Origin: SVTX01 sp964629615
GTDB taxonomy: Bacteria > Bacillota > Clostridia > Oscillospirales > CAG-272
Reading direction: 5' to 3'
Length of the DNA stretch: 45,127 nt
Assembly: GCA_964629615.1 (NCBI GenBank)
Contig: CAZVUD010000008.1
Location: 1 to 45,127, forward strand
Shown: piece after piece, positions 17,133 to 24,933 of the stretch
Numbering within the stretch: position 1 is the first letter of the stretch
Layout of the letters: every line of letters starts with the position of its first letter
Made by a program: the position numbers and the translations under genes
The notes under the pieces: model-generated
Database searches by the model: none
The model's input: the letters and a program-made list of their open reading frames with translations, nothing else
Told to the model about the DNA's origin: nothing

Positions 17133-17177
17133 AAAAATCACCACACATTCATACAAAAAGATGAATTATGTGGTGAT
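17133..17177 (-). terminator. intrinsic terminator after the GH39-like gene
   Basis: The minus-strand stem has a 9-bp base (ATCACCACA with its complement), one mismatch and 6 more bp around an 8-nt loop, followed by five T. It separates the GH39-like gene from the MoxR operon promoter. Confidence 0.75.
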
Positions 17178-17209
17178 CTGTCTTGCATTTGATGATCCGT
17201 ATAAACAAT

Positions 17210-18742
17210 TTAATGTATTTTTATTACCAGATATCCGTACGCACTGAGGTTAAAAAGCAGGCGTTTTTTAGATCCCGCCAGTGCAACAGAATCACAAAGC
17301 GTTGCATTCTTTACGCCGTCCGACATGTATATATCGGCATTGTATACTCCATCGGGAATATTTTCAAGTCTGACGTCAACACTTCCTGCTCCGTCAAAGC
17401 TCGATATCATGATAACAGCCTCGCCCTTTTCATTTTTACCGCCCCTTGCCCATATACCTGTATGGCGCATCCTCGGATACTGTTCGCTTACGCACATGAC
17501 ACCGTACGGCATGCTTGCTATCTCGGAGTATGCGCAAAACGCGTAATACGGCTTTTCGGGATTGCCGTATCTGTCGCACAGTCCGCAATATTTTGATACA
17601 GACGGCTGTGCGTCGTAATAAAATGCCCACCTTACACGCCTTGCAGAGTCAAGAGATAAGAGCGCGGACGCACAGAATGAAGCGCCCTCGATATCCGCCT
17701 GCGCCAAAAAGAGCTTTTTTGACTCAAGGCTGTGTCTGCCATCGGCATTTTCAGCTATCGCACGCGGTGCGCAGGTATCGGATACATTCTTCATATAATT
17801 CCACGCCGAAAGCATTATATAGGTATCGGAAAGCCCGAGATTCAGTATCATCGCCTCGTATTTTTCACATGCCTCATACAGCTCTGTCACACTGTCGCCG
17901 AAATATGTCATCGATATGAAATCCAACGGGATCCTTTTTGACGCACAAAGCTTTAAAAGATCTCTGCCGTCAGTACAATATGACTCAAACGACATTCCGC
18001 CTATCATGTAAGACTCATCTGCAAGCTTGATAGCTCTTGCAAGTCTCTCGTAGAGCTTATGTACTCCCCCCTTGCCGTATCTTTCATAAGAACATGAGGG
18101 CGGTACAAGCTCAAAATACTTTATGCCGAAAGCATATCCGTTTGCCCAATAATTATTGTAGTGTCGGATTATATATAAGCACACTCTGACCCACTTATCG
18201 GGATCGCTAAAGCAGAACGATGAGTCTGCGTCACTGTCGGAAAAACTGTATATGCACTCCGCCGAGCAATTATATATCGACATCATGTATTTGTCAGTCA
18301 GCGAAAAATCATAATTGCTTGGGTCTGCATCGTCTGCATTTTCATTTGGAAATATGCAGGACACAAGAAAGGCATGCTTTGTATATTTCGTGTCCCAGCC
18401 GCTGTTTCTGACATACGGAACATGCATGCCGCAAAACAGCTCGGATATATTGGCATCACAGGAAACAGGTCCGTTGCACATGCCACCAAGTCTTTTTGGC
18501 GGAGGAGCATCAGGCTCAAGATCCACGCGCACGACAGCCTCTTTGGGGCGAGGCAAGGAGTTTTGGCGCTCCTTTGCTGTTTTACGCGCATCGTGCTTTT
18601 CCTCTTTTTCTTTTACGTCACGGGCAGAAATGTCAGGCTCAGCCATGTTATCGTCCTTCATCCTGTTTCTCTGCTCTTCAAGATAGAGAGCCGCCCTCTG
18701 ACCTGCGGACAATTCATTTTTTGGCTTTGGCTTTCTGGACAT
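17210..18742 (-). CDS. degenerate GH39-like glycoside hydrolase (TIM barrel plus beta domain)
   Basis: This 510-residue protein lacks a signal peptide and should be cytoplasmic. Residues 1-80 are charged and probably disordered. From about 85 the pattern matches GH39-type TIM barrels: an early VRNSGWD strand, an alternating barrel, and a C-terminal beta-sandwich (about 405-510). A Glu in YFELVPP (E211) occupies the site of the usual acid/base NEP motif. The strand that normally carries the nucleophile (tEWn/tEFN type) reads LSAWN, with Ala313 instead of Glu. Retaining activity of the usual kind is therefore doubtful; it may bind carbohydrate or act otherwise. It follows the M29 aminopeptidase by 52 nt in the same unit. 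The family call is by pattern recognition, not a search. Confidence 0.6.
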   Translation of the reverse strand: MSRKPKPKNELSAGQRAALYLEEQRNRMKDDNMAEPDISARDVKEKEEKHDARKTAKERQNSLPRPKEAVVRVDLEPDAPPPKRLGGMCNGPVSCDANISELFCGMHVPYVRNSGWDTKYTKHAFLVSCIFPNENADDADPSNYDFSLTDKYMMSIYNCSAECIYSFSDSDADSSFCFSDPDKWVRVCLYIIRHYNNYWANGYAFGIKYFELVPPSCSYERYGKGGVHKLYERLARAIKLADESYMIGGMSFESYCTDGRDLLKLCASKRIPLDFISMTYFGDSVTELYEACEKYEAMILNLGLSDTYIMLSAWNYMKNVSDTCAPRAIAENADGRHSLESKKLFLAQADIEGASFCASALLSLDSARRVRWAFYYDAQPSVSKYCGLCDRYGNPEKPYYAFCAYSEIASMPYGVMCVSEQYPRMRHTGIWARGGKNEKGEAVIMISSFDGAGSVDVRLENIPDGVYNADIYMSDGVKNATLCDSVALAGSKKRLLFNLSAYGYLVIKIH

Positions 18743-18794
18743 ATCGCTCTCCTTTCTGTAAACGTGCTGTTTATTTTTAAATTTGCTGTTTTAT

Positions 18795-20036
18795 TCAAAA
18801 TGCCCAAGTGCCGTTTTTGAAGATCTCAAACTCAGATCCGTCCTCGCGTATACCCGTAATATTAAGGTCATCGCTTCCTATCATAAAGTCAACGTGTATT
18901 CCCGAGTCATTGACGCCCATCGCCTTAAGCTCTTCATTTGTATATTTTTCAAAATCTCTCACGCAATTATTAAAGCCCATTCCGAGCGCAAAATGGCAGG
19001 AAGCATTCTCATCAAAAAGAGTTTCATAGAACATGATGCCGCTCTGTCTTATCGGAGATTCATAGGGTACGAGCGCGCATTCGCCAAGTCTTGCCGCACC
19101 CTCATCCATGCTGATCATCTGGCGGAGCAATTCTTCGTTCTTTTCCGCCTTGGCTTCCACAACGCGTCCGTTTTCAAATCTGAGACTGAAGTTGTCTATT
19201 ATCTCGCCTCTCCACGACAGCGGCATTGCCGAATAAACGATACCTTCAGCCGCACCCGCCTTCGGAGTGGTAAACAGCTCCTCTGTGGGGATGTTGGGAT
19301 TATAATACTCGCCGCCGAGGGTGTTTTCTCCGCCGCCGAGGAACATGCTTCCGTCCATAAGACCGACCTTTATATCCGTGCCGTTCTTCGAGGTGTAATG
19401 AAGGGTCTTTATCTTCTGTGAATTGAGTATGTCCCCTCTTTCGATAAAGCTCTTGTTGTGTCTGTCCCACTCAGCCTCGGGATCGAGCAGATTTCCGTCT
19501 TTGTCTATAACTCTCGATGTGAGCAGGATCGCATTCCAAAGCTTTTCAACAGCTCTTGATCCGCGCTCGCCCGGGAACACCTTTTTTGCCCACGCAACGC
19601 TCGGTGCGGCGGCAATGGTCCACTTGTACTTGTTGTCCATGGCGTCTCTGTAGGGCTTTGTTATCTTGAGCCTTTCAATAAGCGCCGCCGTGTTCTTTTT
19701 CTGATCTATGCCGCGAAGTCCGTCGGGATCGTCTGACAAAAGGTGTATCATACAGGGATTTTTCTCAAGTCTGTACTTAAGCTTATCCTCCTCCCACGCT
19801 TCAACACGTCCGAGCCTTTCCTGAGATATATACTTTATATCCATTCTCTGCTTTGGGGTATAGCTCCATTCTATCATTACCTTAGCCGCTCCGGCTCTGT
19901 AGCATTCCTCAGCCACCATGCAGGCAAAATCCGCTATCTCAATGCCGGAATTTATGATGACATCGTCGCCCTTCTTTATGCTTACACCGCGATCCGCTAT
20001 AAGACGCGCGTATGCACGAATGATCGTTTTTTTCAT
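18795..20036 (-). CDS. M29 family metallo-aminopeptidase (AmpS/PepS type)
   Basis: This 413-residue cytoplasmic exopeptidase is of normal length for family M29 and needs a two-metal centre. Likely ligands are visible: NIPTEE (E252/E253), LGE (E319), YETLFDENASCHFALG (E338 and H348) and IHVDFMIGS (H381 and D383). It probably removes N-terminal residues from peptides in general turnover. An in-frame start at 20105 would add 23 poorly conserved residues. The ATG at 20036 has AAAGGAG in place and matches the family N-terminus, so it is used here. Its promoter is at 20125-20153, and the GH39-like gene follows. Confidence 0.92.
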   Translation of the reverse strand: MKKTIIRAYARLIADRGVSIKKGDDVIINSGIEIADFACMVAEECYRAGAAKVMIEWSYTPKQRMDIKYISQERLGRVEAWEEDKLKYRLEKNPCMIHLLSDDPDGLRGIDQKKNTAALIERLKITKPYRDAMDNKYKWTIAAAPSVAWAKKVFPGERGSRAVEKLWNAILLTSRVIDKDGNLLDPEAEWDRHNKSFIERGDILNSQKIKTLHYTSKNGTDIKVGLMDGSMFLGGGENTLGGEYYNPNIPTEELFTTPKAGAAEGIVYSAMPLSWRGEIIDNFSLRFENGRVVEAKAEKNEELLRQMISMDEGAARLGECALVPYESPIRQSGIMFYETLFDENASCHFALGMGFNNCVRDFEKYTNEELKAMGVNDSGIHVDFMIGSDDLNITGIREDGSEFEIFKNGTWAF

Positions 20037-20124
20037 TTGTGTATCTCCTTTCAAATATGCGGAATATGCCACAGATCCTGTGCAAAAGTACAATACCGCA
20101 CACAATAATTCTTACTTCAGCTCT

Positions 20125-20153
20125 ATTTTAACATAAAACTTTGATTATTTCAA
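20125..20153 (-). promoter_or_regulatory. promoter of the aminopeptidase unit
   Basis: On the minus strand TTGAAA (20148-20153), a 17-nt spacer and TAAAAT (20125-20130) lie about 90 bp ahead of the start codon. A divergent promoter lies 30 bp to the right. Confidence 0.6.
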
Positions 20154-20182
20154 TAATTTTGAGAAAAATATATTTTTTCCAC

Positions 20183-20211
20183 TTGAAAAAGCAATATAAA
20201 TATGTTATAAT
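20183..20211 (+). promoter_or_regulatory. promoter of the SH3b lipoprotein gene
   Basis: TTGAAA (20183-20188), a 17-nt spacer and TATAAT (20206-20211). Transcription would start near 20218, so the start codon must be the one at 20254 with its ribosome site, not the in-frame ATG at 20224. Confidence 0.75.
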
Positions 20212-20253
20212 TGAGGTCAATGAATGATAAGTATAAAAGAAAGGAAGAAAAAC

Positions 20254-21792
20254 ATGAAAAAACTGATATTCGTGCTTGCATGCATGCTCGCTCTGACCAT
20301 GGCGTTCGTTGCATGTAAAAAAGGCGAAGGCGATGCAAATCTCCCCGAGGAAAGCGGAACTCCCGAAGAGATCCCCACAGGCAACGAGAGCACAGAGGCT
20401 CCCACAAGCGAAGAAACAGATTCCGACACTACCGATACGACCACAGATTCAACCACCTCAGAAGAGCCTACAGGCGAAAACATGGTAGCCGATATAATGA
20501 ATCGCGTTGACGAAGCGATGGACAGCGTAAAATATTATGAGCTCACGCACAAGGAAACGACAAAGGGCGAAGGAACAGATATGACCTACATCACGATCTC
20601 GCAGTTTGACGGAAATTCCTACTACAGCTGCTTCACAAGCACAGAAGAGGGCGCAACAAAGGTAGAGTATTATTTAAATAAGGATCTTTTGCTCTATACA
20701 AGTGCTGACGGTAAGTTTGTCGTAAACCTTACAGACAAGCAGCATGAATACGTATTGGCACAGCTCTTTACAGCAGAGAGCGATGAAGAAGAAGGCGACA
20801 GTTACAATGAGATGCTCACATACTTTTCAAAGATCGAGCTCTCCGAGCCCGACGGAGGCAACTGCAAATACCGTATCGTATTCACAGAGCCTACCGAAGA
20901 ATACTTCAAGCTCCTCAATGCCGCAACAGGCGATATTCCCGTTGAATACACAAACGTAAGCATCACAGTTAATATTGCAAGCGATTACAAGGTAGTAAGC
21001 TCCAGCTCCAGCACAGCATTTACTATGATGGGAATGGAGATCGAAACCATTACAGAGGACAAGTATGTTTACAATCTCAAGGTGTCCTTCCCGAGCAAGA
21101 TCAACAACTCTTATAAGGTAATGAGATTTGAGGACCTTTTCGGATATTTTGACAAATCAGAGGGCATTGAGATCGGACTCGACCTTAGCAAGGACAGCTT
21201 TATCCTTGACTGCAAGAATTCCGACCTTCTTGACTCCCAGCTCTCATTTATCTACACATTCCCCACGGAATTTGCAGGAAAAGAGATCACATTCTTCGGT
21301 TACTTCATGAACACGGATGATGGAGCTTATGTTGAATTCTACCACGACAATTCGGTAGACGTAGTTCTTTCTGAAGGCTTGGATCTTCCCCCCGACGCAA
21401 AAATGCTCCGCATCAAGGCAGAGCTTGTTCCCAGCAGTGAGTACGGATATCTGTTGCCGCAATTCCAGATACTTTCATATGAAGCTATCGAGCATGAGGA
21501 CGTTCCCGAGGGCGGATTCCTTCCCTTTACAGGATTTGTTACATCAAATGCGCTCAACATACGCACATCCCCCTCTGCTGATGACAGCAAGAATCTCTGC
21601 GGAGATCTGAAGTATAACGATCAGGTCAAGGTCATCGGCATAACAGAAAACGGATGGTATATCATAGAATACAAGTGGAGCATAAACGACGAGAGCGGCA
21701 ATATCGCTTACGTCAATTCAAAATATGTATCAAAGATCCCTGCTGACTATGTAAATATCAGCAACGGTCAGCATGTAAACGCACCCGTTTAA
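20254..21792 (+). CDS. lipoprotein with C-terminal SH3b domain (512 aa)
   Basis: The signal peptide ends in lipobox MAFVAC, so the protein should be anchored outside the membrane. A Thr/Ser/Glu linker (about 20-75) is followed by a beta-rich domain (about 78-290) whose start resembles LolA/LppX-like lipoprotein folds; that is a guess. A second beta domain covers about 300-420. The C-terminus, about 435-500, is a bacterial SH3 (SH3_3) domain with NALNIRTSPS and a GWYIIEY core, a module that commonly binds peptidoglycan peptides. AAAGGAAG precedes the ATG. Signal peptide and linker closely resemble those of the 1054-residue lipoprotein at 4044-7208. It is a single-gene unit with its own promoter and terminator. 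Confidence 0.85.
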   Translation: MKKLIFVLACMLALTMAFVACKKGEGDANLPEESGTPEEIPTGNESTEAPTSEETDSDTTDTTTDSTTSEEPTGENMVADIMNRVDEAMDSVKYYELTHKETTKGEGTDMTYITISQFDGNSYYSCFTSTEEGATKVEYYLNKDLLLYTSADGKFVVNLTDKQHEYVLAQLFTAESDEEEGDSYNEMLTYFSKIELSEPDGGNCKYRIVFTEPTEEYFKLLNAATGDIPVEYTNVSITVNIASDYKVVSSSSSTAFTMMGMEIETITEDKYVYNLKVSFPSKINNSYKVMRFEDLFGYFDKSEGIEIGLDLSKDSFILDCKNSDLLDSQLSFIYTFPTEFAGKEITFFGYFMNTDDGAYVEFYHDNSVDVVLSEGLDLPPDAKMLRIKAELVPSSEYGYLLPQFQILSYEAIEHEDVPEGGFLPFTGFVTSNALNIRTSPSADDSKNLCGDLKYNDQVKVIGITENGWYIIEYKWSINDESGNIAYVNSKYVSKIPADYVNISNGQHVNAPV

Positions 21793-21806
21793 TAAATAAA
21801 CGCAAG

Positions 21807-21845
21807 CAAGCCCGTCGGAATTTCCGACGGGCTTGTCGCTCTTTT
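21807..21845 (+). terminator. bidirectional intrinsic terminator
   Basis: Perfect 12-bp GC-rich arms (21807-21818 and 21824-21835) enclose a 5-nt loop, with modest T runs on either side. It lies between the SH3b lipoprotein gene and the convergent SASP gene. Confidence 0.75.
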
Positions 21846-21855
21846 GGCGCAAAAA

Positions 21856-22047
21856 TTATCTTGCGTTGTTCTTAACGCCGTTTTCGTAGGATTCGATCAT
21901 CTTCTTGACCATCTGACCGCCGATAGAGCCTGCCTGACGGGAAGTAAGATCGCCGTTGTATCCGCCGTTATTGAGGTTTACGCCAACCTCGCTCGCTGCC
22001 TGCATTTTAAACTGTTCAAGTGCCTTCTTAGCTGACTTGTTTGCCAT
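21856..22047 (-). CDS. alpha/beta-type small acid-soluble spore protein
   Basis: This 63-residue DNA-binding spore protein coats DNA in the dormant forespore and protects it from UV and chemicals. The family signature LTSRQAGSIGGQMVKKM occupies the second half. The first half carries ALEQFKMQAASEVGVNL, which corresponds to the segment cut by the germination protease GPR. The usual E-(I/F)-A cut point reads M-Q-A here, so cleavage may be altered. GGAG precedes the ATG. No convincing sigma-G promoter was found upstream, only partial matches. Its presence shows the organism, or a recent ancestor, sporulates. Confidence 0.95.
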   Translation of the reverse strand: MANKSAKKALEQFKMQAASEVGVNLNNGGYNGDLTSRQAGSIGGQMVKKMIESYENGVKNNAR

Positions 22048-22131
22048 AATAACTCCTTTTTGAATACGTCACGCCATGTTTTTGGCGCACGCACCAATTC
22101 ACTTAGAAATTTTTATCTATATCAATCGAGT

Positions 22132-22171
22132 ATGCCGAGCTGTCGCAATGCGCAAGCCTGAAGCTCGGCAT
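22132..22171. repeat. 10-bp perfect inverted repeat
   Basis: ATGCCGAGCT (22132-22141) and its complement (22162-22171) flank a 20-nt loop in the 262-bp gap between the SASP gene and the lysyl-tRNA synthetase terminator. No T run follows on either strand, so it is not an obvious terminator. The rest of the gap shows nothing else clear. Confidence 0.5.
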
Positions 22172-22258
22172 CTCTCGCGTGCTCTCTGCATCTCTGCTAT
22201 TATTGTGCGGCAAAATCTATTTTTTATTTATGGTAAAATATGCTATTTGTGCAAACGC

Positions 22259-22295
22259 AAAAGATCTCCCCTGTGCTTCATGCATAGGGGAGATC
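22259..22295 (-). terminator. intrinsic terminator of the lysyl-tRNA synthetase gene
   Basis: The 14-bp stem (one G-U pair, arms starting at 22263 and ending at 22295) has a 5-nt loop and a TTTT tail on the minus strand. It lies 15 nt past the stop codon. Confidence 0.8.
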
Positions 22296-22309
22296 ACTGT
22301 ATATAAACA

Positions 22310-24355
22310 TCAGTGTATTGCAGTACCAACAGGGACGCTGTCATCTACAAAGATGACCTGACATCCGCACGCATTATTCGTGGCAGCAAGAAGCATGCCC
22401 TGCGAATTGATATTGCATATTCTGGAGGGCTTGAGATTTGCAAGAACGATTATCTTCTTTCCTACAAGCTCCTCGGGCTTATAATATTCCTTGATAGACG
22501 ACATGATAGTTCTCTCACCTATACCGTCATCAAGCGTAAGCTTTAAGCAGGAATGTGACTTTCTGACAGTTTCAGCCTTGATGATGCGGCAAACTCTCAT
22601 ATCAAGGCGCTCAAACGCGTCATATTCGATCTGCTCCTTTATGGGAAGCACGGGATCGGGCTCGCGCTCTTCTTCCTTTTCGCACGTCGGGCATTCCTCG
22701 GTGCAGGGAGCATCCGCATTCATCTCCTCCTCGGTCTGAGGATATGAGAAATCAAGCAATCCAACATAGTCATTTGTATCTATGGCATAGAGGAAGAGAT
22801 AAAGACGAGGACCCTTTTCCTTATCGATTATGAGCTTATAAACATTCTTGAAGAAATTGCCCTGAAGTGCCTTAAGCTCCTTGTCTGTCATATCGGTTCC
22901 GTAAACAGTCTTGGGGATGGCATAAAGCTCTGCATTGAGCTCGTCAAGCGTATAATTGCCCTTTGCGATATAGTCATGCAAAAGCTCTATGGACTTTTTC
23001 TCCTCATCGCTCATGGCATTGTATACCTCAAAGTTTCGTGTCTGTCTGAGCTTATTTACCTGATCGGGAGCGCACTGCTCAAGCCAGAACTTAGCGCGCA
23101 TGAGTCTGTCGGCAAAATCTGCCTCCTTGTAATTCATGCCGATCTTTTCAAATACTGTTTCAAGCATGGGAACATTGAAGTTTACGATAGATCCGAGCTG
23201 AACTATGAGCGACATGGGCACGGTCTTTACCTCTCTGCCCTCGATCATGCAATTATACATGATGCTCTGAGTCTGCTCATTTGCTCTGCCCTCGCGGCAA
23301 TCGGTAAGCATCTTGTCAAATTCAAAATACTGGCGCAATATGCCGTCATCAAAGCAGAAGTCAAATGCCTTTGTAGGCTCGGTCTTGGAATAGAGCCAGA
23401 GAATGATCTCGGGCTGATAGAGCTTAAGCAGTGTCGCAGGAGTCATATTAAGTCCCGATGAGGAAGACATCTTACCTGCAACTCCCTTGATACCTATAAA
23501 CTCATATCCCTGATAGAGAGGAGCCTCGTGTCCGTATATTTCTTTTGCTATTACTCTTGAATTGTTATATGATCCCGTAGGCGCACTGTGGTCCTTTCCG
23601 CCCGGCTCAAAATCTACCTGCTCATACTTCCATCTCATAGCCCAGTCTATCTTCCAGCCGAGCTTGCAGTTGAAGTTTTCGGTGAAATTGAAATGTCCGC
23701 GGTGTCCGCAACGGCACTCGTAATCTGCCTCTGTACAATCCTCATTGATAGAAAGTATCTTTGTAAAGTCGGTATGGCACTCGGGGCAGAATATGCTTAC
23801 GGGATAGTAAGCCGCCTTTTCAGCGTCATGTATCTCACGTCTTTCTTCCTCGCTCTTTGACATATCCTTAGTCTTAAAGGAATCAAGTATCTCAAATATC
23901 TCGCCCCTCTTGCGAAGCGCCTCTATGAGATCTGCCGTATACTTGCCGCTTCTGTACATATCTGCCTGATAACGGCATTCAAACTTTATACCGAAAGCGC
24001 GTATGCCCTCAAGGAATTCTTCCTCAAAATGGCGCGCGTAGTTTTCATGGCAACCGAACGGGTCGGGAATATCAACATAAGGACAGCCTATATATTTATC
24101 ATAATCCGAGCCGACAACAGCCTGAACGTTTGCAGGTATCTTGCGGCAACGGTCAAATTCATCCCACGAGATTATGAGCTTGGCTTTCTTTCCCTTCTTT
24201 TCAAGAGCCTTTACCACAAAAAGAGGTGTGGCAATATCTCTGAAGTTACCGATATGAACGCTTCCCGAGGGGGAAACACCTGCGGCGCATATATACTCCT
24301 CCTTGTCGGGGTTCTTCTTAATCAGCTGTTCTGCTATTTCTTCTGACCAATGCAT
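22310..24355 (-). CDS. lysK: class I lysyl-tRNA synthetase with C-terminal Trbp111-type tRNA-binding domain
   Basis: This enzyme charges tRNA-Lys in the cytoplasm. It is of the class I (archaeal-type) LysRS, not the usual bacterial class II form. Visible: the HIGH-like HIGN motif at 34-37 in a VSPSGSVHIGNFRD context, WDEFDRCRKIP, a zinc-ribbon-like Cys cluster at about 190-225, GKDHSAPTGSYNNS, and the KMSKS-like KMSSSSG near 293-299. From about 572 to 681 there is an OB-fold tRNA-binding domain like that of MetRS C-termini, Trbp111 and EMAP II, joined by a linker with Cys and Glu residues. Class I LysRS is usually about 500-550 residues, so the extra domain accounts for the 681 length. No T-box leader is seen. 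It has its own promoter and terminator. Confidence 0.9.
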   Translation of the reverse strand: MHWSEEIAEQLIKKNPDKEEYICAAGVSPSGSVHIGNFRDIATPLFVVKALEKKGKKAKLIISWDEFDRCRKIPANVQAVVGSDYDKYIGCPYVDIPDPFGCHENYARHFEEEFLEGIRAFGIKFECRYQADMYRSGKYTADLIEALRKRGEIFEILDSFKTKDMSKSEEERREIHDAEKAAYYPVSIFCPECHTDFTKILSINEDCTEADYECRCGHRGHFNFTENFNCKLGWKIDWAMRWKYEQVDFEPGGKDHSAPTGSYNNSRVIAKEIYGHEAPLYQGYEFIGIKGVAGKMSSSSGLNMTPATLLKLYQPEIILWLYSKTEPTKAFDFCFDDGILRQYFEFDKMLTDCREGRANEQTQSIMYNCMIEGREVKTVPMSLIVQLGSIVNFNVPMLETVFEKIGMNYKEADFADRLMRAKFWLEQCAPDQVNKLRQTRNFEVYNAMSDEEKKSIELLHDYIAKGNYTLDELNAELYAIPKTVYGTDMTDKELKALQGNFFKNVYKLIIDKEKGPRLYLFLYAIDTNDYVGLLDFSYPQTEEEMNADAPCTEECPTCEKEEEREPDPVLPIKEQIEYDAFERLDMRVCRIIKAETVRKSHSCLKLTLDDGIGERTIMSSIKEYYKPEELVGKKIIVLANLKPSRICNINSQGMLLAATNNACGCQVIFVDDSVPVGTAIH

Positions 24356-24431
24356 GTTTTGTCCTTTCTGTATCTCGCTGTACGTCTTAATTTAGACAGC
24401 TACACATTATAACGATAATTTTACATCTTAT

Positions 24432-24460
24432 AGTATATCACAACAAAAAAATATTGTCAA
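24432..24460 (-). promoter_or_regulatory. promoter of the lysyl-tRNA synthetase gene
   Basis: On the minus strand TTGACA (24455-24460), a 17-nt spacer and TATACT (24432-24437) lie about 75 bp ahead of the start. The leader is too short for a T-box. Confidence 0.75.
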
Positions 24461-24562
24461 GGGGCAAAGCGCGGCTATTCCGAATTCCCACCCAAATAAT
24501 GATCAAAAAATGAATACATGTGACATATAATGACGACAATGATCACACGGAGGTGATAGAGA

Positions 24563-24751
24563 ATGCAAAAGCAGGAAAGTAAACACAAATGCTGTAATTC
24601 ACAGGAGCCCGACATCAGCATGAGCAAGGATGTAAAAAAAGCCCCGAAGGGCAAAAAAAGCATAAACGAAAGGCTGTACAAATACAAAAACACCGCATCT
24701 CCCGATGCATCCGATCCGCCTGTTCCAAATCAGGCATTTACCGAAATGTAA
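24563..24751 (+). CDS. small basic protein of unknown function (62 aa)
   Basis: The start has a near-perfect ribosome site, GGAGGTGA, at good spacing, which is why this short gene is called real. The peptide is Lys-rich and hydrophilic with a CC pair at residues 10-11, no membrane segment, and a Pro/Ser/Asp C-terminus. It resembles no family I know. A CATATAAT element at 24524-24531 could be a -10 of a vegetative or sporulation promoter, but no matching -35 is present. It sits between two spore- or translation-related genes in an otherwise gene-poor stretch. Confidence 0.55.
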   Translation: MQKQESKHKCCNSQEPDISMSKDVKKAPKGKKSINERLYKYKNTASPDASDPPVPNQAFTEM

Positions 24752-24843
24752 CGCAAAAAGCACAAGGCGCATAGGGCGATGTTCTTATCGGAGAATTTTC
24801 TATTTTCTACGAGGGATGTTCTATGCCAAGGCAAAGAGTGATG

Positions 24844-24916
24844 TTGCCATTCGGGCAACGCCGCAGGCAAATAGAGCTTTGTGTGATACTCTTTTTAGGA
24901 GTATCACGCAAAGCTC
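24844..24916. repeat. two adjacent stem-loops in a 180-bp noncoding stretch
   Basis: A small hairpin (TTGCC, 5-nt loop, GGCAA, 24844-24858) precedes a long one with 18-bp arms (24874-24891 and 24899-24916, one G-T pair) and a T-rich 7-nt loop. Neither strand has a proper T run after it, though it lies where the SleB-like gene should terminate. An ATG-led frame of 58 codons crosses it but overlaps that gene antisense and lacks a ribosome site. Confidence 0.6.
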
Positions 24917-24933
24917 CGCAAAATTATCTGTAT

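Noticed and set aside
18795..20036. M29 aminopeptidase as part of a defence or mobile island
   Set aside because: It is an ordinary housekeeping peptidase; no integrase, repeat or tRNA is nearby.
20224..20253. Upstream ATG for the SH3b lipoprotein
   Set aside because: It is almost at the predicted transcription start and would give a longer, charged pre-signal; the ATG at 20254 has a ribosome site.
22048..22130. Sigma-G promoter for the SASP gene
   Set aside because: GAATT and CATGG elements occur but the spacing and the -10 end do not fit the consensus.
24356..24562. Possible T-box leader for the lysyl-tRNA synthetase
   Set aside because: The leader from the promoter to the ATG is under 80 nt and lacks the T-box sequence (TGGNACCGCG).
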